In this document: in pieces, positions 36,141-44,645 of the stretch
Numbering within the stretch: the stretch's first letter is position 1
How the letters are laid out: the number at the start of each line of letters is the position of its first letter
Assembly (NCBI GenBank): GCA_021816625.1
Contig: JAKAXM010000003.1
Coordinates: 62,001 to 126,000 of the forward strand
Source: Pseudomonadota bacterium
GTDB taxonomy: Bacteria; Pseudomonadota; Gammaproteobacteria; Acidiferrobacterales; Acidiferrobacteraceae
Reading direction: 5' to 3'
Length of the DNA: 64,000 nucleotides
Notes under the pieces: generated by a model
Told to the model about the DNA's origin: nothing
Databases searched by the model: none
Seen by the model: only the letters and a program-made list of their open reading frames with translations
Program-made: the position numbers and the translations under genes

Positions 36141-37352
36141 ATGGCGGCATTCGAGTATGAGGCACTAGACAGCGAAGGCCGGCCCGTAAAAGGCGTCATG
36201 GAGGGTGATGCCGAGCGTCGGGTCCGGGGCCTGTTGCGCGAGAAAGGTTTTATCCCGGTCAAGGTCGCAGCCATTGAAAAGGAGCGCACGGAGCGCCGGC
36301 CGTTCCGTTTTCAAAGTGGCCTCAAGGCCGCTGAGCTCGCGCTTCTGACCCGGCAGTTCGCGACGCTCGTGCGCGCGGGACTCCCCATAGAGGAATGTTT
36401 GCAGGCGCTGACCGAGCAGAGCGAATCGGCGCGCGTGCGCAAGATTCTGGCGGCCGTGCGCACCAAGGTCCGCGAAGGGCAGCCCCTAGCACATGCCTTG
36501 GGCGAATTTCCGGGGTCGTTTCCCCCGCTCTTTCGGCATCTGGTAGAGGCCGGTGAGCAGTCGGGAAAGCTTCCGATCATCCTCGAGCGGCTTGCCGATT
36601 ATACCGAGCAACGCCAGGCCTTGACGCAAAAGATATGGGTCGCCTTTTTATATCCGGCCCTCGTGACTATCGTGGCGGTCGCCATTGTCGGTGGTCTGCT
36701 CGTCTATGTGGTACCACAGATCGCCCAGGTCTTTGTCGATAGCGGGGCGCCCCTGCCCTGGGCGACGCGGACCTTGATTGCGATCAGTCATATCGCAAAG
36801 CAAGGCGGGATCTTGTGGCCTGCGGGCTTCCTCGCTCTTTTGCTCGGGGGGCGGCTCCTGCTGCGTAACCGGGAACGGCGTATCGCCTGGCAGCGTTTAT
36901 TGCTCCGCGTCCCCTTGCTCGGCCGCCTCATTCGCAGCCTCAACGCTGCGCGTCTGGCGAGCACGCTCGGCATCCTGACGAGCTCAGGGATCCCGCTTTT
37001 GAGCGCGCTCGAGACCGCCTTGCAGGTCGTCACTAATCTGCCGATGCAGATGGCAGTCGAGGAAGCCAAACAGCAGGTCCGCGAGGGTGGTTCGCTGGCT
37101 CGCGCCCTCGGCAAGGCCAAGCTGTTCCCTCCGCTGGTGGTCCACCTGATCGGCAGCGGCGAGGCCAGCGGGTCCTTGGATGCCATGCTGGCGCGTGCCG
37201 CAGAGGCCCAGACCCGTGAGCTCGAAGGCTTCGTGACGGCGCTTACAAGCCTCATAGAGCCGGTACTCATACTGGTCATGGGTGGCATGGTGCTCTTTAT
37301 CGTGCTCGCCATACTCTTGCCGATATTCGATATGAATCAATTGATAAAGTGA
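36141..37352 (+). CDS. gspF: Type II secretion system inner-membrane platform protein
   Basis: Platform protein, 403 residues with the two repeated T2SSF domains (about 70-195 and 272-395). Each ends in a membrane segment, and three helices are visible (about 168-190, 220-240 and 375-398). Conserved motifs are LALLTRQFATLVRAGLPIEECL and LASTLGILTSSGIPLLSALE. Two bases separate it from gspE, and its stop overlaps the preferred gspG region closely. It receives the piston force from GspE, as known for the family. Confidence 0.95.
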   Translation: MAAFEYEALDSEGRPVKGVMEGDAERRVRGLLREKGFIPVKVAAIEKERTERRPFRFQSGLKAAELALLTRQFATLVRAGLPIEECLQALTEQSESARVRKILAAVRTKVREGQPLAHALGEFPGSFPPLFRHLVEAGEQSGKLPIILERLADYTEQRQALTQKIWVAFLYPALVTIVAVAIVGGLLVYVVPQIAQVFVDSGAPLPWATRTLIAISHIAKQGGILWPAGFLALLLGGRLLLRNRERRIAWQRLLLRVPLLGRLIRSLNAARLASTLGILTSSGIPLLSALETALQVVTNLPMQMAVEEAKQQVREGGSLARALGKAKLFPPLVVHLIGSGEASGSLDAMLARAAEAQTRELEGFVTALTSLIEPVLILVMGGMVLFIVLAILLPIFDMNQLIK

Positions 37353-37357
37353 GTCTT

Positions 37358-37783
37358 ATGCCTATACGGAACCGGTCGCGCGGCTTTACCCTCATCGAGG
37401 TCATGGTGGTCATGGTGATCATCGGTATATTGGCTGCGGTCATCGTGCCGAAGATCATGAATCGGCCGAATCAGGCGCGGATCGTCGCTGCCAAAAACGA
37501 CATACGCTCGATCATGAGCGCGCTCAAGCTTTATCGTCTCGATAACGGTCAATACCCAACCCAGCAGCAGGGTCTTAAGGCCCTCGTGCAGAAGCCGACA
37601 TCTGGGCCTGCCGCCCCCAATTGGCGGACGGGCGGCTATCTTCCGCGGATCCCCATAGATCCGTGGGGGCGCCCCTACCAGTACTTGAATCCCGGCATAC
37701 ATGGCCGCGTGGATGTCTTTAGCTATGGGCCTCATGGTCAGGGGCATGGCATGAAAGGCGTCATCGGATCATGGCAGCTATAG
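37358..37783 (+). CDS. gspG: Major pseudopilin GspG with altered calcium site
   Basis: Main pseudopilin subunit, 141 residues. The prepilin leader MPIRNRSRG is cut before FTLIEVMVVMVIIGILAAVIVP (Glu at +5). The globular part keeps DNGQYPTQQQGLKALV and DPWGRPYQYLNPG. Family members bind calcium near the C terminus through Asp residues in a GADGQ...ADIGNW-like segment. Here the corresponding stretch is GPHGQGHGMKGVIGSW (124-139), with no acidic residue. ATG 37358 is preferred; GTG 37349 overlaps the gspF stop and is possible. Confidence 0.95.
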   Translation: MPIRNRSRGFTLIEVMVVMVIIGILAAVIVPKIMNRPNQARIVAAKNDIRSIMSALKLYRLDNGQYPTQQQGLKALVQKPTSGPAAPNWRTGGYLPRIPIDPWGRPYQYLNPGIHGRVDVFSYGPHGQGHGMKGVIGSWQL

Positions 37784-38229
37784 GGCGCAACGGCGGCTTT
37801 ACCCTGTTTGAGATCCTCGTCATCTTGGCGCTGATCGGCATCATGCTCGGCGTCATTGCGCCGCGCTTGAGCCGTGATGTCGGCGTTTCGGCGCGCCGGG
37901 AAGGGCTGCGCCTCGTGGGGCTTTTAAAGGCCGCGCGCAGTCAGGCGATCGTGACGGGTCGCCCGTACCGGGTCGATTTCACGGCGCATGGTTACGATTT
38001 CGCGACACTGGGTCGCCACGGTCATTTCCGGCCCGCGAAGGGCAGTTTGTTTCGGGCGCGCCGCTTGCCGGCCGGGGCCCGCATCGCGGGGTTAGGCAAG
38101 CACCATGCCGTGATCTTCACGGCCAGCGGACTGGGCTCAGCCTTCCATATCAGAGTGGTGACGGCACACGGTGATTTCCTCCTCAAGGGAGACGGGAATG
38201 GACACGTCCAGGGCGTGGCGCACGGCTAA
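37771..38229 (+). CDS. gspH: Minor pseudopilin H
   Basis: 152 residues with leader MAAIGRNGG and mature start FTLFEILVILALIGIMLGVIAP. The GspH/FimT domain follows, including LLKAARSQAIVTGRPYRVDF, VIFTASGLGSAFHIRV and a final LLKGDGNGHV. It overlaps gspG by 13 bases. It is part of the pseudopilus tip assembly known from GspH-I-J-K. Confidence 0.9.
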   Translation: MAAIGRNGGFTLFEILVILALIGIMLGVIAPRLSRDVGVSARREGLRLVGLLKAARSQAIVTGRPYRVDFTAHGYDFATLGRHGHFRPAKGSLFRARRLPAGARIAGLGKHHAVIFTASGLGSAFHIRVVTAHGDFLLKGDGNGHVQGVAHG

Positions 38230-38584
38230 GGTGGGCGGTTTCACACTGCTTGAGGTCCTTATCGCGCTGTTCATTCTGGCCATTGCGTTGGCGGCCGTCA
38301 TGAGAAACCTGACGGGCGCCATCACGACCACGGGCGCGCTTCGGGAGCGCACGATGGCCTTATGGGTGGCCGAGAACCGGCTCACCCAGGTTGCGACCGT
38401 GATTCATTGGCCGGGCCTGGGCCGCCGGATTACCGAGGCCCGCGAGGATGGCCGGCGATTCCGTGTCGTTACGCACGTGCTGGCGACCGCGGTGCCGCAG
38501 GTGCGGCGTGTGCAGATCACGGTGGCGCGCTCTGGTCGCCATCACAGCCTTATGCGCCTGGTCGGCTTTGTGCGTAAGCCATGA
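38198..38584 (+). CDS. gspI: Minor pseudopilin I
   Basis: 128 residues with leader MDTSRAWRTAKVGG and mature start FTLLEVLIALFILAIALAAVMR. The conserved WVAENRLTQV segment of GspI is at about 58-67. An AAGGGAGACGGG site precedes the ATG at 38198, which lies inside the gspH end; an in-frame ATG nine codons upstream is less likely. GspI nucleates the pseudopilus tip with GspJ and GspK. Confidence 0.9.
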   Translation: MDTSRAWRTAKVGGFTLLEVLIALFILAIALAAVMRNLTGAITTTGALRERTMALWVAENRLTQVATVIHWPGLGRRITEAREDGRRFRVVTHVLATAVPQVRRVQITVARSGRHHSLMRLVGFVRKP

Positions 38585-39174
38585 GGCGGCCATGCGGTTT
38601 TACCCTGCTTGAGATGCTGGTGGCGATCGCCATCTTCGCCATTGTCGGTGCGATCGCCTATACCGGGCTCGATCGGGCGTTGGCGATCCGGGCGCAGCTG
38701 CATAGTGTGCGGTTACGTTGGCAGGCGCGGGGCTTGGCTTATTACCGGCTCGCCAACGATCTCGCCCAGGCGCGTGCCCGCCCGGTGCGCGACGGGGCGG
38801 GCACGCTCTTGCCGGCCTTCGTGGTGCGGCGCATGGGGCGCGGGCTGCGCCTCAATTTCACGACGGGCGGCACGCCGTCTTTTCAGTCGCGGCCGGCCAG
38901 CAATCTGCGGCGCGTCGATTACACGGTCATGCGGGGTCAACTGATTTGGCGGCGGTGGGCCGTCCTTGATCGGGCCCCCGGTGAGCGACGGGTCAAAGAG
39001 GTCTTGATGCGCGGGGTGCGCACGTGGCAAATCCGCTTGCTTGCGTCCAATGGGCTCTCTATCCGCAGCTGGCCCCTTGCCGGCCAGCCGGCTGCGGATC
39101 CGAGCGCCGTGAAGGTGGTGCTTACGCTCCAAGACGGACGCCACCTGCGCTGGTTTTTCCCGGTGGGCCGATGA
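38581..39174 (+). CDS. gspJ: Minor pseudopilin J
   Basis: 197 residues with a short leader MRRPCG and mature start FTLLEMLVAIAIFAIVGAIAYTGL. The GspJ domain carries DLAQARARPVRDG and LRRVDYTVMRGQLIWRRW. The start forms an ATGA overlap with gspI, and the stop forms one with gspK, so all three tip pseudopilins are translationally coupled. Confidence 0.9.
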   Translation: MRRPCGFTLLEMLVAIAIFAIVGAIAYTGLDRALAIRAQLHSVRLRWQARGLAYYRLANDLAQARARPVRDGAGTLLPAFVVRRMGRGLRLNFTTGGTPSFQSRPASNLRRVDYTVMRGQLIWRRWAVLDRAPGERRVKEVLMRGVRTWQIRLLASNGLSIRSWPLAGQPAADPSAVKVVLTLQDGRHLRWFFPVGR

Positions 39175-40106
39175 GACGCCAACGAGGTCTTGCGTTGATC
39201 GTGGCCTTACTGGTGGTGGCCCTGACGGCGGTAATCGCGAGCGCCCTCATGCGCGGCGAGTCGCTCTGGTTCAAGGAGGCCAGCAACATCCGCGCGCTGT
39301 CTGAGGCCCGGGCGGCCACGGATGGGGCCTTCCGACTGGCAGCCATCGAATTGACTGAGGAGGGTCGCCACGACCCGATCGACAGCCTGACCGAACGCTG
39401 GGCCCAGCCCTTGCCACGCTTCCCTGTCGCAGGTGGCGTGGTCCATGCCCGGCTCCTCGATGCCGAGGGACGGTTCAACGTAAACGATCTCGTGGTGGCC
39501 GGGCAGCCGGTGCCGGCGGCGGTTGCAATGTTTACGCGCTTGCTTGGGTTTGTCGGGCTCGATCCGGCCTTGGCGCAGGCAGTGGTCGCCTGGGAAACCC
39601 CGCCCGGTTCCCCCGGCGGCGGTTTCGATGCCGTCTATCTCGGCCAACGGACACCCTACCGGGCCGGTCGCCAACCCTTGAGTGGGGTGAGTGAATTGCG
39701 TCTCGTGAGGGGCTTTAACGCCAAGATGGTGCATGATCTGCGGCCCTATATAACGGCCCTACCGCTCGCGACGCCCATCAATATCGATACCGCCCCGGCC
39801 CTGGTGCTGGCGGCCTTGTGCCCGGGCCTGACCCTGAAGGAGGCGCAGACCCTGGGTAATGAGGCCCTCCAGAACCCGTTTGCGAGCGAGGCGGCGTTTC
39901 AGGCGGCCTTGCCGCATGGGGTCGTGCCCGCTTACCAGGCCGGGGTCCAGAGCAATTATTTTTTGGCGCACGTGACAGCCCGTTTCGGTGGCCTCGTCGC
40001 GCGGCGACGGGCCCTTTTGTATCGTGCCGCCCGGGGTCAGCCGACCGTAATTTTATGGCAGGAGGCGCTATGGGATCATCGTCATATCAAGCGCGGGCAC
40101 ACCTAA
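39171..40106 (+). CDS. gspK: Minor pseudopilin K
   Basis: 311 residues. The leader MRRQRG precedes LALIVALLVVALTAVIASALM and, as known for GspK, Glu at +5 is missing (Val). The large alpha domain inserted in the pilin fold is present: FNVNDLV at about 103 and the DPALAQAVVAWETPPGSPGG and INIDTAPALVLAALCPGL segments. The start at 39171 overlaps the gspJ stop by four bases; an upstream in-frame start inside gspJ has no leader and is rejected. Confidence 0.92.
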   Translation: MRRQRGLALIVALLVVALTAVIASALMRGESLWFKEASNIRALSEARAATDGAFRLAAIELTEEGRHDPIDSLTERWAQPLPRFPVAGGVVHARLLDAEGRFNVNDLVVAGQPVPAAVAMFTRLLGFVGLDPALAQAVVAWETPPGSPGGGFDAVYLGQRTPYRAGRQPLSGVSELRLVRGFNAKMVHDLRPYITALPLATPINIDTAPALVLAALCPGLTLKEAQTLGNEALQNPFASEAAFQAALPHGVVPAYQAGVQSNYFLAHVTARFGGLVARRRALLYRAARGQPTVILWQEALWDHRHIKRGHT

Positions 40107-40114
40107 GGGGTCTT

Positions 40115-41395
40115 ATGCGGGTAGGCATCGGCAAACGCCCCAATGGGGGCGGCGAGATGGCAAAGTGGCGCGACCGGGCCCAAGGCTGGCTCCGTGCCCC
40201 CGGGGCGGCGCCGTGGGACCTCTTCGTCGCACCCGATTTCCCGGAGGATCCGATCGTCGATTGGCGCGGACCGGACGGGCAGTGGGGCCGTGGCGCCTTG
40301 CGGGATCTACCAGAGGCGGCGCGCCGCAGCCCGCTGCGGGTCTGGACACCGGCGGTCGAGACCTTGCTTACGGTCGCCCAGTGGCCGGGTCGCGGACGCG
40401 GCAAGCTGGCCCAAGCCCTGCCCTATCTCCTCGAGGAACAGTTGTTGGCCGACCCCGAGGCGCTGGCCTTCTCGTATCGGGATACCCCAGCGGGCATCTT
40501 TGTGGCCGTGACCGCGAAGGATCGCCTGGCCGCCTGGCGCGCCGCCCTCGATGCCGAGCGTCTGACGGCGACCTTGTGCCCGGTCACGCTGGCCTTGCCC
40601 TGGCGTCCGGGGACCTGGTCTTGCCGTTTTGCTGATGGCCAATGGGCGGTGCGTACCGGGACATTCAGTGGCTTTGGGGCCGCAGGCCAGCTGACGCGGA
40701 TCCCGGCGGTCTTTCGACAGGCCCTGGAGGAGGCTCGCAAAGGCGCAGCCGGCGCGGTCGAAGGTCTCACGCTCTTTGGGGGTGATGAGGCCTTGCGCCG
40801 CTTACTCGAAGCCGAGCTCGGGGTACCGGTCGTCCCCGACCAGCGGCCGCTCGCCGCGGGTGAGACGCCGGCCTTTAGACTCGGCGAGACGGGCGGGACG
40901 GTCGGTGCCACGGGCCGGGCAGCCTTGCGGGCCTTGCGTCCCGCCTTTGCTGCGATTGCCCTGCTCATCGTATTGGGGTTTGCGCACACCCTCTTTCAGT
41001 GGGTTCGGCTTGGGCATGCCGAGGCGCGGATGCAGGCGCGCATGACCGCGCTCTTTACCGAGAGTTTCCCAAACGCCCCCGTGCTCGACCCAGCCGCCCA
41101 GATGCGCCGCGGTGTGGCCAAGCTTGCCGCCGCCACCGGTGGTGCAGGCGAGGGTTTTCTCGCGATCACGACCGTGGCGAGCCCCGCCTTGGCGGCCCTT
41201 GCGCAGGGCGCGCTGACGCGTCTTAGCTACCGCCATGGGGTCTTGCGCTGTGCCGTGCGTGTGGCCGATTTCGGCGCTTTGACCACCTTGAAGCGGAATC
41301 TGATGCGGGCTGGCCTCGCGGTGCGGGTCTCCCATGTCATGAGCCATCAAGGGGGGGTGCAGGCCTTGGTGAGCGTGACGCGGAGGTCCTCATGA
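40115..41395 (+). CDS. gspL: Type II secretion system protein L
   Basis: Bitopic protein that docks the ATPase to the platform, about 426 residues. The cytoplasmic actin-like half (about 25-260) includes LPYLLEEQLLADPEALAFSY. One membrane helix lies at about 283-302 (FAAIALLIVLGFAHTLFQWV), and the periplasmic ferredoxin-like part ends the chain. ATG 40115 is preferred because AAGGGG lies four bases upstream; ATG 40157 (MAKWRD) is the alternative. The stop overlaps gspM by four bases. Confidence 0.85.
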   Translation: MRVGIGKRPNGGGEMAKWRDRAQGWLRAPGAAPWDLFVAPDFPEDPIVDWRGPDGQWGRGALRDLPEAARRSPLRVWTPAVETLLTVAQWPGRGRGKLAQALPYLLEEQLLADPEALAFSYRDTPAGIFVAVTAKDRLAAWRAALDAERLTATLCPVTLALPWRPGTWSCRFADGQWAVRTGTFSGFGAAGQLTRIPAVFRQALEEARKGAAGAVEGLTLFGGDEALRRLLEAELGVPVVPDQRPLAAGETPAFRLGETGGTVGATGRAALRALRPAFAAIALLIVLGFAHTLFQWVRLGHAEARMQARMTALFTESFPNAPVLDPAAQMRRGVAKLAAATGGAGEGFLAITTVASPALAALAQGALTRLSYRHGVLRCAVRVADFGALTTLKRNLMRAGLAVRVSHVMSHQGGVQALVSVTRRSS

Positions 41396-41895
41396 ATAGG
41401 GCATCAGGCCTGTGGTTGCGGGGGCAGACTTTGTGGTTGGAACGCAGCGACAAGGAGCGGCGCGCGGCCCTATTCGCAGCCTTGGTCGTCGTGCCCTTGC
41501 TCTTTTATCTGCTGGTGTGGCGGCCGCTCGCGATGCGCGTTGCCCATTGGGAGCATGTCTTGCCCCGCCAGCGCGCGGAGTTGGTCACCATGCGCCATGA
41601 GGCCGCTCTGATCCGTTCGCTGCGGGCTCGCGGTGGCCATGCGCCGACCGGCACGGATCTTTTGAGCTTCATAGAGCAGCACGCACAGACCGCCGGGATT
41701 GCGGGAACCTTGAGCGAGCTGTCGCCGCGGGGATCGCGCAAGGCGGAGGCGGTCTTTAGCCGGGTGCCGTTCAACGCCCTGGTGCGTTTTCTGGCCGGGC
41801 TCGGCGCGCGCGGGGTCGTGGCGGCCCGCGTCGAACTCACGCCCGCGGGGGCGGGTTTAGTGAGCGGATCTGTCGCTCTGGCGACGAGGGTATGA
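41392..41895 (+). CDS. gspM: Type II secretion system protein M
   Basis: 167-residue partner of GspL. A cytoplasmic stub with KERRAALFAALVVVPLLFYLLVWRPL forms the single membrane helix (about 22-43), followed by a coiled region and a small periplasmic ferredoxin-like domain (LLSFIEQHAQTAGIAG to the end). Four-base overlaps at both ends place it firmly between gspL and gspN. Confidence 0.88.
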   Translation: MNRASGLWLRGQTLWLERSDKERRAALFAALVVVPLLFYLLVWRPLAMRVAHWEHVLPRQRAELVTMRHEAALIRSLRARGGHAPTGTDLLSFIEQHAQTAGIAGTLSELSPRGSRKAEAVFSRVPFNALVRFLAGLGARGVVAARVELTPAGAGLVSGSVALATRV

Positions 41896-42632
41896 ACCGC
41901 ACGGCGCTCTATGTCCTGGGGGCGGGCGCGGCCTACGCGGTTTTCTTGGTCGCGACGGCGCCTGCGCGTCTCGCCCGTCCTTATTGGGATCGGGACCTGC
42001 CCGATGGCCTGCGCGTGGTGCAGGTGCATGGGACCATCTGGTCAGGGGGGTTCACGCTCCTGGCGCCGGCCGCCGCTGCGCCCTTGAGCCGCGTCCATTT
42101 CCGATTCGCGATCGGGCCGCTCATGCACGGCCGGTTCGGTTACGTCGTGGATCTATCGGGTCCTGTGCACGGTCACCTCACCGCGGCGTTCGGGTCACAG
42201 ACGACGGCGCTCACAGACCTTGCCGTCTCCCTTCCGGCGGCCCGGCTCGCGGCCTTCGTGCCGGCGGCGCAAGACTTTGGGCCAGGCGGCGTCCTGACCG
42301 TGCGATCCCCGGGCCTGGTATGGGGTCCCCGTCCTGCGGGCCACGGTACGCTGATCTGGCAGGACGCCACCCTCGTGAGCGCCCCGGTCAACCCGCTTGG
42401 GACCTATGTGGCCCACTTTGTGGTGGCAACGCCCGCCGCCTCCTACCAGATAGACACGCAGGAGGGTCGCCTCGTCGTCCGCGGCCGCGGCCGCTACCGC
42501 CTGACCCCCGGTACCTTGTCGTTCCGGGGCCGGGTGCAGGCCCATGGCCTGCGGCTCCAGGGGCTCATCCAGAATATCGGCAGCCCGGATGGGCATGGTG
42601 GCCGCCGGGTGGTCTTCCGGAGCCCCCTCTAA
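41892..42632 (+). CDS. gspN: Type II secretion system protein N
   Basis: 246 residues with one N-terminal membrane helix (about 5-25) and a periplasmic T2SSN domain. Recognisable parts are VQVHGTIWSGGFTLLAP and, near the end, GTLSFRGRVQAHGLRLQGLIQNIGSP and HGGRRVVFRSPL. GspN is absent from many type II systems, and its role is unclear even where studied. It ends the operon and converges on the COG2509 gene with 26 bases between the stops. Confidence 0.85.
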   Translation: MNRTALYVLGAGAAYAVFLVATAPARLARPYWDRDLPDGLRVVQVHGTIWSGGFTLLAPAAAAPLSRVHFRFAIGPLMHGRFGYVVDLSGPVHGHLTAAFGSQTTALTDLAVSLPAARLAAFVPAAQDFGPGGVLTVRSPGLVWGPRPAGHGTLIWQDATLVSAPVNPLGTYVAHFVVATPAASYQIDTQEGRLVVRGRGRYRLTPGTLSFRGRVQAHGLRLQGLIQNIGSPDGHGGRRVVFRSPL

Positions 42633-42658
42633 AGACTCGTAGGGGCTTGGGCCGGTGC

Positions 42659-44272
42659 TTAGCGCGTCTTCTGTCCGGCTCGGAGCGCTCGGGCCACGGC
42701 CTCAGCGGCCTTTATGCCATCCACGGCCGCCGAGAGGATGCCCCCGGCATAACCGGCGCCCTCGCCCGTCGGGTAGAGCCCGCGCGTATTGCGGCTTTCA
42801 TGGTCATCGTTGCGCGTGATGCGGATCGGTGACGAGGTGCGGGTCTCGACCCCGGTCAGGACGGCATCCGGTAGGGCGAAACCGGTGACCTTGCGAGCAA
42901 AGGCCGGCAGCGCCTCGCGCAGGGCGTGATCGATGGGTTCGGGCAGGATCTGATGGAGGTCCGTCCATTGAACCCCGGGTTGGTAGGAAGGGATGACCTC
43001 TCCCGGTCCCGTGCTGACGCGCCCGGCCAAGAAATCTTCCAGCCGTTGGGCGGGGGCCTCGTAGGTCCCGCCTCCGAGCCGGAAGGCCTGCTCCTCGAGA
43101 CGCTGTTGATATCGCACCCCCGCCAAGGCGTCCCCCGGAAAGTCGGCGGGACTCACGCCGACGACGATCGCGCTATTGGCGTTGCGCTCATTGCGTGAGT
43201 ACTGACTCATGCCATTGGTCACGACACGCCCGACCTCTGAGGTGGCGGCCACAACGGTGCCGCCCGGGCACATGCAGAAGCTGTAGGCCGAACGGTGACG
43301 GCCCCCATGATGGGCGAGCTTGTAGTCGGCGGCGCCCAGCAAGGGGTGGCCGGCATGGCGCCCGAAGCGCGCGCGGTCGATCAGGGACTGCGGGTGTTCG
43401 ATGCGCAGCCCCACCGCAAAGGGCTTGGCCTCGATAAAGACGCCGCGTTCCGCGAGCATCGCGAAGGTATCGCGGGCGCTGTGTCCGATCGCGAGGATGA
43501 CGTGGCGGGCCTCCAGCTGGCGGCCGTCGGCCAGGGTCAGCCCTTGGATGGTGCCCCCCGTACGGTCGATGTCGACGACCCGGCTCTGAAATGCGATGGT
43601 TCCCCCGAGCGCCTCTATGGTCGCGCGCATGCGCTCTACGACGCCTACGAGCCTAAAGGTGCCGATATGGGGTTTGCTGATGGTGAGGATTTCCGGGGGC
43701 GCGCCCGCCTGCACGAACTCCTCGAGGACCTTGCGGCCATAGTGGTGGGGGTCGCTGATTTGGCTATGCAGCTTGCCGTCGGAAAAGGTGCCGGCACCGC
43801 CTTCCCCGAACTGCACATTGGACTCCGGGTCGAGGGTCCGCCGTCGCCACAGGGCGAAGGTGTCCTGGGTCCGTTCCCGCACGGGTTTGCCGCGCTCGAG
43901 GATGAGGGGGCACAGGCCCATTTGCGCCAATACGAGTCCGGCGAAGAGGCCCGCCGGCCCGAGGCCGATCACGATCGGGCGCGGCGCGGGCGGCCGGGGT
44001 GCCCGCCAAGGGAGGCGGTAACGGGTGTCCGGCGGCGTGCCGATCCGGGGGTTTCCGCGGTGGCGCTCCTGCAAGGCGCGGTCCCGGCGCGTGCTGACAT
44101 CGAGTGTGTAGACGATGACGATATGGTCGGCGTGGCGGGCGTCATAGCCCCGCCGGGCGACGCGATAGGACAGGAGGTCGGCGCGGGGGATCCGTAAGGC
44201 CCGGCAGATCGCGTCAGCGAGATCGTCGGGGGTATGCGCAAGCGGCAACCGGACTTCCATCAAGCGTAACAT
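42659..44272 (-). CDS. COG2509-type FAD-dependent dehydrogenase
   Basis: 537-residue flavoprotein of unknown substrate. An N-terminal domain (about 1-95) begins LRLMEVRLPLAHTPDDLADAICRALRI. The FAD Rossmann motif PIVIGLGPAGLFAGLVLAQMG is at about 99-119. NVQFGEGGAGTFSDGKLHSQI and SFCMCPGGTVVAATSEVGRVVTNGMSQYSRN are hallmarks of this conserved but uncharacterised family, and YPTGEGAGYAGGI closes the FAD site. It is divergent from the iron-sulfur flavoprotein across 373 bases and alone on its strand. Confidence 0.85.
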   Translation of the reverse strand: MLRLMEVRLPLAHTPDDLADAICRALRIPRADLLSYRVARRGYDARHADHIVIVYTLDVSTRRDRALQERHRGNPRIGTPPDTRYRLPWRAPRPPAPRPIVIGLGPAGLFAGLVLAQMGLCPLILERGKPVRERTQDTFALWRRRTLDPESNVQFGEGGAGTFSDGKLHSQISDPHHYGRKVLEEFVQAGAPPEILTISKPHIGTFRLVGVVERMRATIEALGGTIAFQSRVVDIDRTGGTIQGLTLADGRQLEARHVILAIGHSARDTFAMLAERGVFIEAKPFAVGLRIEHPQSLIDRARFGRHAGHPLLGAADYKLAHHGGRHRSAYSFCMCPGGTVVAATSEVGRVVTNGMSQYSRNERNANSAIVVGVSPADFPGDALAGVRYQQRLEEQAFRLGGGTYEAPAQRLEDFLAGRVSTGPGEVIPSYQPGVQWTDLHQILPEPIDHALREALPAFARKVTGFALPDAVLTGVETRTSSPIRITRNDDHESRNTRGLYPTGEGAGYAGGILSAAVDGIKAAEAVARALRAGQKTR

Positions 44273-44645
44273 GGGTTATCCATCGTAAAGGGCGAGCGCG
44301 GGGCAGGGCGCCACGGCTGGCCGGTACGGACGCGCCGCCTGCCTGCGCACTGTAACCGATTTTAAGGCCCCGCGCCTGATGTCGGCCCTCTGGGGGCGGA
44401 TCGACGACCGCGCCGGTTGGGGTCGGCCGGTCCGCGTGACGCAGTCCCGGCAGGCCCGGGGCCGTTTTTGTGACGCGCCCTCGATTTCGGGTTATCTTAA
44501 GGGCCCCTGCCGCACGGGGCCCGGCGCGCATTCCGGGGGCGTAGTCCCCGGGGCGGACACCAGGCGCAGACGATGGCGACGGAGCGCCGCCGGCGCCCGC
44601 GGATCGATTTTTGGGAAACACAAACAGCCAATTCGGGGCCGAATC
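44273..44645. promoter_or_regulatory. Divergent intergenic region with a strong hairpin
   Basis: The region must hold promoters for both flavoprotein genes. GGGCCCC (44501-44507) and GGGGCCC (44516-44522) form a perfect seven-base stem around the loop TGCCGCAC. The same loop core occurs behind cyoD (9678-9700), and TCCCGCAC occurs behind pilC (50645-50666). An in-frame start for the plus-strand gene exists at 44379 but would add an unlike, basic extension. Confidence 0.45.
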
